NCBI RefSeq assembly: GCF_035653575.1
Contig: NZ_DASRBQ010000016.1
Coordinates: 1-64,000 of the forward strand
Source of the DNA: Actinocrinis sp035653575
GTDB taxonomy: Bacteria > Actinomycetota > Actinomycetes > Streptomycetales > Catenulisporaceae
Length of the DNA: 64,000 nt
Direction of reading: 5' to 3'
Shown piece after piece: positions 53,702 to 62,057 of the stretch. The number at the start of each line of letters is the position of its first letter. The stretch's first letter is position 1. The notes beneath the pieces are model-generated. The model was not told where the DNA came from, did no database searches, and saw nothing but the letters and a program-made list of their open reading frames with translations. The translations under genes were made by a program, and so were the position numbers.

Positions 53702-55228
53702 ATGCCCCCTGCTCAACGACGACGCACGGCACCGGCGACCATCGCCCTCACGCTCGCAGCGCTCTGCTGCACCGGAACCGCCGGCGCGGCAGTGATAGCC
53801 GACTCGCCCGCCGCGTCGGCGACCGCACCGGCGCAGGTGACGCTGACCATTGACACCGCGCATCCCTACGGTGCGCTCCCGCGCGACTTCGTGGGCCTCT
53901 CCTACGAGATGCGCGAGCTCGGCGTCGGCAATTTCGACGCGGGCACCGGCAACCTGGTCAACCTGCTGCGCACGCTCGGCTCCGGCAACCTGCGCATCGG
54001 CGGGAACACGCTCGACCGCGACACCCTCTGGGAGCCGGCCGGCCAACCCCCGCCGCAGCCGCCGCCCAGCTGGGTACAGGATGTCGTCGGGCCGTCCGAC
54101 ATCGCCCGGCTCGGCCACTTCCTCGACGCCACCGGCTGGCGTGCCGAGGTGGGCATCAACCTCGGGCACTACGACGCGGCGCTGGCGACCGACGAGGCCA
54201 AGGTCCTCAAGGCCACGCTGGGAAGCAACTTGCTCGGGGCCGAATGCGGCAACGAGCCGAACGACTGGGCGCACAACGGCCTGCGCACCGCGCCCTACGG
54301 CTACACCCAGTACCTCCCGGACTGGCAGGCCTGCGCCGTCGCAGCGGGCAGCACGCCGCTGGCCGGGCCGGACGTCAGCTCGCCGACCACCACCGGAGCT
54401 TGGGTCTCGCAGTTCGCGCAGGCCGAGAAGAGCCGGCTCAGCCTGCTGACGATCCACGGGTACAGCGTGCCGGGCGGCTCGACGGCGACGCAGCTGCTCT
54501 CGCCGCAGACCGACACGAGCGAGGTCGCGAACGTCGCGCAGGAGCTGGCCGGCGCGCGCGCCGCCGGCCTGCCGATCCGGATCGACGAGACCAACTCGGC
54601 CGCCGGCGGCGGCATCACCGGGGTCAGCGACACGTACGCCTCGTCGCTCTGGGCCCTCGATTACAGCCTGCTGATGGCGCAGGACGGATTCAACGGCCTG
54701 AACTTCCACGGCGGCCTCGGCGTGTGCGACGCGCCGCTGTACAACGGCAAGTTCCAGATCTACACGCCGATCTGCGCCGCGAACGCGGCCGACGAGAAGG
54801 CCGAGGTCTACACCGCCGCCCCCGAGTACTACGGCCTCTACCTCGCCGACCACATGGGAGCCGGCCGGTTCCTGCCGGTGAAGGTCTCCGCTAGCGGCTC
54901 TGGGACCGCGCCTAACCTGACCGCCTACGCGGTGCGCGGCGACGACGGCAAGATCCGGGTCGCCGTCATCGAGAAGGACGCGACCACGGCCGCGCCGGTG
55001 AGCCTCGCCATCCGCTTCACCGGAGGCCACACCGGCGCGACCGGGTCCGTGGTGCACCTGACCGGGAAGTCGCTCGCCAGCGCCCAGGGCGTGCAGATCC
55101 AGGGCGCCAGCGTCGACCGTGCCGGCCGGCTTCCCCTCCGTCCGGCGGACAGAGTGCGCGTCCACAACGGCGCGCTGGCCCTGCCGATCGCATCGGGCAG
55201 CGCCGAACTCATCACCCTCGGCGGGTAA
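53702..55228 (+). CDS. secreted GH79-type beta-glucuronidase
   Basis: A 508-residue enzyme; ATG 53702 (MPPAQRRRTAPATIAL) has GAAGAGG upstream and is preferred to GTG 53684, which lies inside the palindrome. The signal peptide ends near AVIADSPAASA. The (beta/alpha)8 barrel starts FVGLSYEMREL, acid/base is E185 in CGNEPNDWA and nucleophile E296 in IRIDETNSA, as in GH79 glucuronidases and heparanases. The C-terminal beta domain carries TAYAVRGDDGKIRVAVIEKD. Likely removes glucuronic or 4-O-methylglucuronic acid from arabinogalactan or related glycans. Confidence 0.9.
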   Translation: MPPAQRRRTAPATIALTLAALCCTGTAGAAVIADSPAASATAPAQVTLTIDTAHPYGALPRDFVGLSYEMRELGVGNFDAGTGNLVNLLRTLGSGNLRIGGNTLDRDTLWEPAGQPPPQPPPSWVQDVVGPSDIARLGHFLDATGWRAEVGINLGHYDAALATDEAKVLKATLGSNLLGAECGNEPNDWAHNGLRTAPYGYTQYLPDWQACAVAAGSTPLAGPDVSSPTTTGAWVSQFAQAEKSRLSLLTIHGYSVPGGSTATQLLSPQTDTSEVANVAQELAGARAAGLPIRIDETNSAAGGGITGVSDTYASSLWALDYSLLMAQDGFNGLNFHGGLGVCDAPLYNGKFQIYTPICAANAADEKAEVYTAAPEYYGLYLADHMGAGRFLPVKVSASGSGTAPNLTAYAVRGDDGKIRVAVIEKDATTAAPVSLAIRFTGGHTGATGSVVHLTGKSLASAQGVQIQGASVDRAGRLPLRPADRVRVHNGALALPIASGSAELITLGG

Positions 55229-55238
55229 CGAAAATCGC

Positions 55239-55278
55239 GCTGCCGCCGCGGCGTCCGACGGGACGCCGCGGCGGCAGC
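55239..55278. terminator. strong bidirectional terminator between GH79 and GH18
   Basis: An 18-bp perfect GC-rich stem with a 4-nt loop (GACG at 55257-55260), 10 bp after the GH79 stop and 52 bp from the end of the convergent GH18 gene. The strongest hairpin noticed in the window. Confidence 0.85.
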
Positions 55279-55330
55279 AGGAGCGATATCCGCGCACCGG
55301 CTTCGGCTCAAAGCAGCTCGGCGGCTCGCC

Positions 55331-56674
55331 TCACTGCGCGGTCCACTTCTGGTTGGCCCCGCCGTTGCACGTGTACAGGATCAGCTTGGCCAGGTTGGCG
55401 GTGCTGGCACCCTGCACGGTGATGCACTTGCCGGACTGGGCGCCGACGATGGTGCCTGAGGAGGCGCTGTAGGTCCAGTTCTGGTTGGCGCCGCCGTTGC
55501 AGGTGTAGATGTCGACGATGGTGCCGTTCGCGGTCTGGTTGTTGTTGGCGTCGATGCACTTGCCCTCGACCTGCAGCGTGCTGCCGCTGGTCACGATCGA
55601 CTGGTTGGCGCCGCCGTTGCAGGTGTAGATCTCCAGCTGGGTCCCGTTGGTGGTGCTGGAGTTGTTGTCGTCGATGCACTTGCCGGACTGGGCGCCGACG
55701 TAGGCGTGGCCCCCACCGCCACCTCCGCCCGTGCTCCCACCGGTGATCTTGTTGAAGATCTTGGAGTAGGCGTAGCCGGTGCCCTTGTCGTAGCCGTCGA
55801 CCTCCCAGAAGGCCAGCTCCTGCACGCCGTGGCTCGCCGCGAAGCTCTCCAGCGTGCCGGCGTTGGACTGGGTGAAGTTCTCGTTGTCGTCGTTGTGCCC
55901 GGCGATCGGGGTGAGCCCGAGCATGTTCCAGGCCCGCGCCGAGGAGACCCCGTAGACCGACTCCAGCTGCGGCACGGTCCCGTTGGCCGCGGACTCGGCG
56001 TCGGCGAGCGCGTTCTGCCCGTCGCCGAAGTCCATCGTCATGATGTTGACGAGGTTGACCTTCACGCCCTTGCTCTTGGCGCCCTTGAGCAGGTTGACGG
56101 CGTTGGACTCCAGGCCGGTGGGGTCGACCGGGACGGTGAAGTCGATCTGCACGGCCGGTTCGGCGGCCTGGAGCGCGGCCAGCGCCTGGGCGCGCCTGGC
56201 GTTGGAGGTGGTGTCGTCGAGCACGCTGCCTTCGATGTCGAAGTCCAGCCGGGTGACCCCGTAGGTGTCCACCACCTTCTTGTACGCGGCGGTCAGGTTC
56301 GACACCGAGGTGCAGGTCTGCGCCAACTCCCCGCCCGCCTCGCCGCCGAAGGAGATGATCACGTTGCCGCCGGCCGCCTTGATCGCGTTGATCTGGCTGC
56401 TGAACGCGCCGACCGAGTCGCCGCCGTCCTCCCACTCCGGCGTGCAGCCGGACTTCGGCGTCAGGAAGGCCAGGGTGTAGAACTTGTCGCCGCTCGCGGA
56501 CAGGTCGGCGGCCATGTCGCCCGCGTCGCCGCTCGAGATCTGCAGATACGGCGCCGCGTAGTGCGCCGGGAAGGTACCGGCCGCGGTCGCGGAGTTCGCA
56601 CCGAGGGCGATCAGGCCGACCGGTACGAGGGTTGATACCGCCGCGAGCGCGGCGAGCGTGGGCAGCTTGCGCAT
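55331..56674 (-). CDS. secreted chitinase-type GH18 enzyme with C-terminal RICIN module
   Basis: A 447-residue enzyme with signal peptide (LPTLAALAAVSTLVPVG to NSATAAG). The GH18 domain (about 35-310) has VIISFGGEAGG and LDFDIEGSV, in which E148 is the catalytic acid of D-x-D-x-E. A glycine hinge (GGSTGGGGGGGHA) leads to a RICIN/CBM13 trefoil with three near-identical units ending CNGGANQ, the DNA of which forms about 120-bp direct repeats (55350-55690). Expected to hydrolyse chitin or chitodextrins; non-chitin GH18 substrates are possible. Its promoter lies in 56675-56755. Confidence 0.93.
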   Translation of the reverse strand: MRKLPTLAALAAVSTLVPVGLIALGANSATAAGTFPAHYAAPYLQISSGDAGDMAADLSASGDKFYTLAFLTPKSGCTPEWEDGGDSVGAFSSQINAIKAAGGNVIISFGGEAGGELAQTCTSVSNLTAAYKKVVDTYGVTRLDFDIEGSVLDDTTSNARRAQALAALQAAEPAVQIDFTVPVDPTGLESNAVNLLKGAKSKGVKVNLVNIMTMDFGDGQNALADAESAANGTVPQLESVYGVSSARAWNMLGLTPIAGHNDDNENFTQSNAGTLESFAASHGVQELAFWEVDGYDKGTGYAYSKIFNKITGGSTGGGGGGGHAYVGAQSGKCIDDNNSSTTNGTQLEIYTCNGGANQSIVTSGSTLQVEGKCIDANNNQTANGTIVDIYTCNGGANQNWTYSASSGTIVGAQSGKCITVQGASTANLAKLILYTCNGGANQKWTAQ

Positions 56675-56755
56675 GACTGCGGGCTCCGTCCCAGGGAAAC
56701 GGGTGGGTGCGTGGGTTGTCTTTCGTGCTGCGGTCCTTGGTGCTGCTCATGGCGC

Positions 56756-56791
56756 ACCGCGTGCCGGGCGTGGTGGGACCCGGCACGCGGT
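56756..56791. terminator. hairpin terminator after the GH3-GH95 operon
   Basis: A perfect 13-bp stem (56756-56768 with 56779-56791) and 10-nt loop, about 100 bp after the GH95-like stop on the minus strand. A smaller 6-bp hairpin (GGACCG, TACG, CGGTCC at 56817-56832) lies between them. The rest of 56675-56891 is the presumed GH18 promoter region. Confidence 0.7.
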
Positions 56792-56891
56792 TAGGAAAGT
56801 TCTCTTACTAGATTGAGGACCGTACGCGGTCCGCTACCGCGCGTCAATACGCTCGTCAACGCATAGGCGAAATGCGGGTAGCGGACCGGGC

Positions 56892-59330
56892 CTAGCCTGC
56901 GGCTGGCAGACCGATCTGCGCCGCGCCGAGCGTCCGGTAAGCCGTGGCCGGCGTTCCGGTGACTGGGGCATAGGGCAGTGCGGTGGTCGGGGCGGCGACC
57001 GGCTCCACGAGGTATCCGTTCCCTTGCATCGCGGGCAGGGTGACTTCGTCTGCTGATGTCGGCCCCACGACGATGTGCGTCTTACCGCTGACCACCTGGA
57101 CTGCCTGTCCCGGCCACGGATTGCGGATCCGGATCGGGCCGGTCGCTCCGGCCTCGATCACCACGGTCAGCAGCCGGCCGCCGCGCACCTGTACATCGAC
57201 CTTGCTGCGGTGCTGGATGTACACGCTGGCGTCGGCGTCCCAGCCGCTCGGCCACGCCGGGGCGATGCGCAGCAAGCCGTCGTAGTCCTGCACCATCGCC
57301 TCCTGCAACGCGTCCGCGACCACCGCACCCTGCTCCGCATATGGCTCGGGATAGCTCGCGCCGAACGCGGCCAGGCCCGAGGGGCGCGACTGGTACTTCT
57401 CGGTCTGGTCGACGAGCGTCTTGGCGACGTCCGCGGACAACCCGAGCCGTGCCGCGTCGATCGGGTCGAGGCTCCAGTCGTTGATCTCGACGTTCGGCCG
57501 ATCGGTGAAGGTGCGCTGGGCCAGCGCGCTCAGCGGCCCGCTGTCGCCGACCAGTCCATACGGCCAGACCGGCTCCAGGCCGAGGTTCTCGGTGTTGTGA
57601 GTCGGCGCGGCCTGCTGGTATGACATGCCGATCACGTCGCCGCCGGTCGCGTCGGCGGCCGGGGTGAGCTGCTGGGTCCGGGTCGCGGCGTCGGTGCGCG
57701 GATACGGCAGGATCTTCGGCAGCGCGGCCTCGATCTGGCCGACCAGGTCGCCGTCGCGGCGCAGGATCCGCGCCGCCTGGACCACCTCGGGGAAGACCGC
57801 GTCCATGGCGGCGATGTCAGTGGTCGGATCGTCCACGTCCCACTGCGTCTCGTGCGCGTTGGACGGGCGGGTGTGCAGGAAGCCGTCGGCGCCGGGCTTG
57901 GCGTAGGCCAGCATGAATCGCGCCCAGGCGGCCATCAGCGGATAGTTAGCCCGCAGGAAGCCGAGGTCGTCGGTGGCCAGATAGGTCTGCCAGATGAACA
58001 GCGAGACCTCGCCGCCGGTACTCAGGGTTCTGGCATTGAAGTTCGCCGGCCCTTGCGCGCTGCAGTCCAGGTAGGGCCGTGCGCCCCACACCCCGTTCGC
58101 CTGGTGCACCTGGATGCCGACGCCGTTGAACCGCATGGTCTCCGGGACACAGGCGCCCGGCAGCCCGCCGAACTGGCTCGACGTCCAGTTCTCGATCGCC
58201 GGCAGATCGTTGCGGTACATCGCGAAATAGCCGTCGTTGTTGCCGAACGCGCCCGCGCCGAGATTCGCCGTCACCATCATCCGCAGGTTCCAGCCCCAGT
58301 AGGAGGCCGGGTCCCAGGAATGTGAATCCTGCGATGAGTCGAACAGGTCGGCGACGCCGGCCTGCGAACCCGGCCGCACCGTGCCGCGCTCCGCGGCCGC
58401 CGCGTACAGGCTGATCAACCGGACGTTCTCAAGGTACTGCGCAGCGCCGTCTGCGGAGGACAGCTCCATCAACCCGACGCGGCTCCAGTAACTGTGCCAC
58501 CAGCGTCGCTGCGCGGTATCCAGGGCTGCGGCGCGAATCGGCGCGGCATCGGCGCGCAGACCGCGAGCCACGGTGGTCACGTCCCCGCCGGTCCACTGCG
58601 GGGCGGCCACCACGACCCGGAACGAGCCGTCGGCGTGCGGACGAAAACTGACCTGCACCGTGAGCGGATCGACCACGCTGGCTTGCACGCCCTGGCCTGA
58701 GGCCGTCACGGCGCCGAGCGCGCCGAAGGTCTCGTTGCTTGCGCCGGGCTGGGTGTTGTCCACCCAGGTCTGCGAGAGCACGCCCACGCTTCCGCCGACG
58801 GCTTGTGCGGCCGGGGTTCTCGGCTGCCACAAGCCGAGCCGCGCGGTTTGGACGGCGCCGGGATCGGCGCCGGTCACGTTCACGACGAGCTCGTCCGTCG
58901 CAGAACTCACATACGCCGTCGCGGTCATGCCGCCGCCGGACTCTGTCAGCACTCCGTCATACAGGTCGAGGCGGCCGTGGTAGTCCGGTGCGCCGGTCAG
59001 TTTCGCCAGGCCAGGTATCACCACCTGGCCGGGGGAGAGCCGGTCGGGCAGGGTGTCGGCGCGGTTGAGTTGCGCGGTGAAACCGCTCGCCGCCCACACC
59101 GCCGCGCCGAGGCTGCCGTTGCCGAGCGGCATCGCCTGCGCCGCGGCGAGATTCGGCTGGCCGAGCACCACGTCCGAGCGGCCGACTACACCCGGGACGT
59201 CGACATGAAATGCGCCGTCGCGCCACGCGGTCGTCGGCCCGCTGCTCGCGTGCGCTGTGGTTGCCGCCGAAAGCAGCGCCGCGGCGAGCGTCCCGGTCGT
59301 GACCAGTGCGAGCAGGCGTCGAACTGTCAT
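56892..59330 (-). CDS. secreted GH95-like glycoside hydrolase
   Basis: An 812-residue enzyme; ATG 59330 follows the GH3 stop by one base. The signal peptide ends near TTAHASSG. The N-terminal beta domain has MPLGNGSLGAAVWAASGF and AQLNRADTLPDRL, the pattern of GH95 (P-x-G-N-G-x-L-G...Q-L-N). The central (alpha/alpha)6 barrel has WGWNLRMMVTANL and PSNAHETQWDVDDP, positions of the GH95 catalytic Asn and Glu motifs, but with divergent sequence. GH95 members cleave alpha-L-fucose or alpha-L-galactose. Substrate is therefore uncertain. Co-transcribed with the upstream GH3-PA14 gene. Confidence 0.82.
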   Translation of the reverse strand: MTVRRLLALVTTGTLAAALLSAATTAHASSGPTTAWRDGAFHVDVPGVVGRSDVVLGQPNLAAAQAMPLGNGSLGAAVWAASGFTAQLNRADTLPDRLSPGQVVIPGLAKLTGAPDYHGRLDLYDGVLTESGGGMTATAYVSSATDELVVNVTGADPGAVQTARLGLWQPRTPAAQAVGGSVGVLSQTWVDNTQPGASNETFGALGAVTASGQGVQASVVDPLTVQVSFRPHADGSFRVVVAAPQWTGGDVTTVARGLRADAAPIRAAALDTAQRRWWHSYWSRVGLMELSSADGAAQYLENVRLISLYAAAAERGTVRPGSQAGVADLFDSSQDSHSWDPASYWGWNLRMMVTANLGAGAFGNNDGYFAMYRNDLPAIENWTSSQFGGLPGACVPETMRFNGVGIQVHQANGVWGARPYLDCSAQGPANFNARTLSTGGEVSLFIWQTYLATDDLGFLRANYPLMAAWARFMLAYAKPGADGFLHTRPSNAHETQWDVDDPTTDIAAMDAVFPEVVQAARILRRDGDLVGQIEAALPKILPYPRTDAATRTQQLTPAADATGGDVIGMSYQQAAPTHNTENLGLEPVWPYGLVGDSGPLSALAQRTFTDRPNVEINDWSLDPIDAARLGLSADVAKTLVDQTEKYQSRPSGLAAFGASYPEPYAEQGAVVADALQEAMVQDYDGLLRIAPAWPSGWDADASVYIQHRSKVDVQVRGGRLLTVVIEAGATGPIRIRNPWPGQAVQVVSGKTHIVVGPTSADEVTLPAMQGNGYLVEPVAAPTTALPYAPVTGTPATAYRTLGAAQIGLPAAG

Positions 59331-59331
59331 A

Positions 59332-61917
59332 TCAGCCACCGATCTTGATGTGCGCGGCGAGCGGGAGGTCACGCGAGGAGGTACCGACGCGGACCGTGTA
59401 GGTGCCTGGCTGCACGGTCCAGGTGTTCGCGGCGGTGTTCCAGTAGGCGAAGGACTGCGGGGTGAGCTTGAGCGTCACGTGCTTCGTCTGTCCCGGCGCG
59501 AGCTGCACCTTCGCGAAGCCTTCAAGCTGATTCGGCGGCTCGGGCACCGCGGAGTCCAGCGGATGCCCGATGTAGAGCTGGACCACTTCCGAACCGGCCC
59601 GCCGACCGGTGTTCGTCACGTCGACGCCGACCGACCGGCCGCCGTCCTCGACTCTCAGCCTGCTGAGTTTGAACGTCGTATAGGACAGCCCGTATCCGAA
59701 CGGGAACAGCGGATCGATTCCGGCTTCGTCGTAGTGCCGGTAGCCGACGAACACGCCTTCGGAGTACGTAGCGACGCCGCCGACGCCCGGATATTGCGCC
59801 GGAGTGTTGGCCGGAGTGTCGGCGAGGCTGCGCGGGAAGGTGATCGGCAGGCGTCCGCTCGGGGCCGAGTCACCGAACAGCACCGCCGCGATCGCGTTCC
59901 CGTCCTCCTCGCCCGGATACCAGGCCTCGAGCACGCCGGCGACCCGGCCGAGCCACGGCATCAGCACCGGGCCGCCGGTGTTGAGCACCACGACCGTGCG
60001 AGGGTTCGCGGCGGCGACCGCCCCGACGAGCTGATCCTGATAGCCGGGCAGTCCCAGGCCGGTGCGGTCGACGCCCTCGCTCTCCTTCTCGCCGACGAAC
60101 ACCACGGCCACGTCCGAGGACTTGGCCGCCGCCACCGCCTGCGCGATCTGCGGATCCTGCGCGCCGTCCGGCGCGGTCCAGCCCAGCTCGATGGTGCTCG
60201 TGCCCTGATAGTCGACCCGGATCGAGTGCGGCTGTCCGGCCACCAGGTCCACCGTCGCCGTGGCGGTCGAGGAGGGGAAGGAGCCCTTGCCGGAAGCCAC
60301 CTCGGCACCATCCAGATACAGCGCGGCGCTGCCGTGGCTGGTGAGGTTGAAGGTGTACGCGCCGGTCACCGGGGCGGTGATGGTGCCCGTCCAGCGCACC
60401 GACCAGCCGTTGGCCGGCAGACCGGGGACCGGTGCGACCGCGTGATAGTCGGTGTCGATCCACGGCTCGTCGCGCGTGGCCGCCGGCGTGCCGGTGAGGT
60501 TCGACGTGGGGAAGTACTGCGCTGTCAGGCCACTGACGGCGGCACCGTCGGCGGGAGCCAGCGCGCTCGACGGGACCGCGGGCTGCGGCCCGAGGTTGAC
60601 CGGCGGCATGCCCTCGGCGTAGTGGATCTTCACCGAGCCCCCGGCGCGCCTCTCGATTCCGGTCAGGGGGCTGACGGTGTACAGCGGCGCGACATCCGGG
60701 CTGCCTGCGCCGCCGGTGACGGCTGTGCCGGCGCCCGGACCGATCACCGCGACCGAGTGCACGCTGCGCGAGCTGAGCGGTAGCACTCCGCCGGCGTTCT
60801 TGAGCAGCACCGTCCCCGCCTCGGCGGCGTCGCGGGCCACCCGGCCGTCGGCGGCCGCGTTGATCGGTTCGGTGGTCGCGGGCCGATCGAAGAGCCCGAA
60901 CTGGAACATGGTCCGCAGCACCGGGTATACGAGGCCGTCGACTGCCGCCATCGAGACCTGCCCGGATTCGACGTCCGCTTTGAGCGCGTCGCCGTAGTAC
61001 GTCGCCGAGGGCAGTTCGATGTTCATCCCGGCGCCGACGCAGTCGAGCGTGTCGTGGCAGGAGTTGAAGTCGGAAGTCACAAAGCCCTGAAAGCCCCAGT
61101 CCTGACGCAGCGTCTGCTGCAACAACCCGCCGTTCTCGCACGCGTACTGGTCGTTGACCTGGTTCTTGGCGCACATCACCGAGCCGGCATGGCCCTGCCT
61201 GACCGCGTCCTGGAAAGCCGGCAGGTAGATCTCGTGCAGGGTGCGCGGATCGATCCGCTCGTCGATCGTGCTGCGGTTGGTCTCCTGGTTGTTCGCCGCG
61301 AAGTGCTTGACCTCGGCGATGGCGCCCTGTGCCTGGATGCCGCGGATGTCGCCGACCGCGGTCTGCCCGGCCAGGTACGGGTCCTCGCCGTAGGCCTCGA
61401 AGGTGCGGCCGTTGAGGGGCACTCGGGCGATGTTCACGTCGGGGCCTTCGAGCAGATTGCGGCCCTGGTCCAGCGTTTCGCGGCCCTCCACGGCGCCGTA
61501 TCGCGCGGCGATGGACGGGTCCCAGGCGGCTGCGGCGCCGATCGGCGCGGGCAACGCGGTCGCCGGGTACTGCACGACGCCGCCGGAACTGACGCCGGCC
61601 GAGCCGTTGGTCAGCAGCAGCGCGGGCACGCACAGCCGCGGAATCGGCCCGACCTGCCGGGCGTGCGTGCTGTCCGAGATCGCGTGCAGCAGCAGCATCT
61701 TGTCATCGAGGGTGAGCTGCCCGAGCAACAGGCTCGCGCGCTCGTCAGGGCTTTTATGCCGGTCGAGCCACGGTGCTCCGGAGCAGTTGCTCGCGTCCCA
61801 GGCCGCGGTCCCTGTGGCCGCCTTCTCTGTAGCCAGCGCCGGAGCGGCTCCCAGCCCGGCGATCAAGCCAAGCGCCGCCACCGCTGCCGCGAACGCTCCC
61901 CGCAACCGGCTACCCAT
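59332..61917 (-). CDS. secreted GH3 enzyme with PA14 domain
   Basis: An 861-residue enzyme; ATG 61917 is preceded by GAGGTGG and preferred to GTG 61929. Signal peptide ends near APALATEKA. The GH3 barrel has GRTFEAYGEDPYLAG, KHFAANNQE and nucleophile D283 in FVTSDFNSCHD. A PA14 domain is inserted in the second domain (about residues 455-590: GLTAQYFPTSNLTG, WSVRWTGTITAPVTGAY, IRVDYQGTSTIELGW), which in other GH3 enzymes shapes substrate binding. A fibronectin-III-like domain ends the protein. Likely a beta-glucosidase, xylosidase or related exo-enzyme. First gene of an operon with the GH95-like gene. Confidence 0.93.
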   Translation of the reverse strand: MGSRLRGAFAAAVAALGLIAGLGAAPALATEKAATGTAAWDASNCSGAPWLDRHKSPDERASLLLGQLTLDDKMLLLHAISDSTHARQVGPIPRLCVPALLLTNGSAGVSSGGVVQYPATALPAPIGAAAAWDPSIAARYGAVEGRETLDQGRNLLEGPDVNIARVPLNGRTFEAYGEDPYLAGQTAVGDIRGIQAQGAIAEVKHFAANNQETNRSTIDERIDPRTLHEIYLPAFQDAVRQGHAGSVMCAKNQVNDQYACENGGLLQQTLRQDWGFQGFVTSDFNSCHDTLDCVGAGMNIELPSATYYGDALKADVESGQVSMAAVDGLVYPVLRTMFQFGLFDRPATTEPINAAADGRVARDAAEAGTVLLKNAGGVLPLSSRSVHSVAVIGPGAGTAVTGGAGSPDVAPLYTVSPLTGIERRAGGSVKIHYAEGMPPVNLGPQPAVPSSALAPADGAAVSGLTAQYFPTSNLTGTPAATRDEPWIDTDYHAVAPVPGLPANGWSVRWTGTITAPVTGAYTFNLTSHGSAALYLDGAEVASGKGSFPSSTATATVDLVAGQPHSIRVDYQGTSTIELGWTAPDGAQDPQIAQAVAAAKSSDVAVVFVGEKESEGVDRTGLGLPGYQDQLVGAVAAANPRTVVVLNTGGPVLMPWLGRVAGVLEAWYPGEEDGNAIAAVLFGDSAPSGRLPITFPRSLADTPANTPAQYPGVGGVATYSEGVFVGYRHYDEAGIDPLFPFGYGLSYTTFKLSRLRVEDGGRSVGVDVTNTGRRAGSEVVQLYIGHPLDSAVPEPPNQLEGFAKVQLAPGQTKHVTLKLTPQSFAYWNTAANTWTVQPGTYTVRVGTSSRDLPLAAHIKIGG

Positions 61918-62041
61918 CGGCCACCTCACCCTCGCTCGACCCTGAGCTAGTGAGCGAGGTTTACACCATAGGTCGGACCTGTCAAGCGGAAGGAAGGAGC
62001 TTCAGAGCATAAACGGCAGTCATCTGCGGTCATCTACGCCG

Positions 62042-62056
62042 ACACATCGGATGTGT
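62042..62056. promoter_or_regulatory. palindrome upstream of the GH3-PA14 operon
   Basis: ACACATC-G-GATGTGT, perfect 7-bp arms, next to the antiporter stop and 125 bp before ATG 61917. Nearby are two tandem decamers (GTCATCTGCG and GTCATCTACG, 62019-62038) and AGGTC-G-GACCT at 61970-61980. Any of these could be a control site for the operon. Confidence 0.35.
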
Positions 62057-62057
62057 T

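Noticed and set aside
56817..56832. Chitinase-type regulatory repeat near GH18
   Set aside because: GGACCG-TACG-CGGTCC is a plain hairpin, lies over 140 bp from the GH18 start and does not match the direct-repeat form reported for Streptomyces chitinase promoters.
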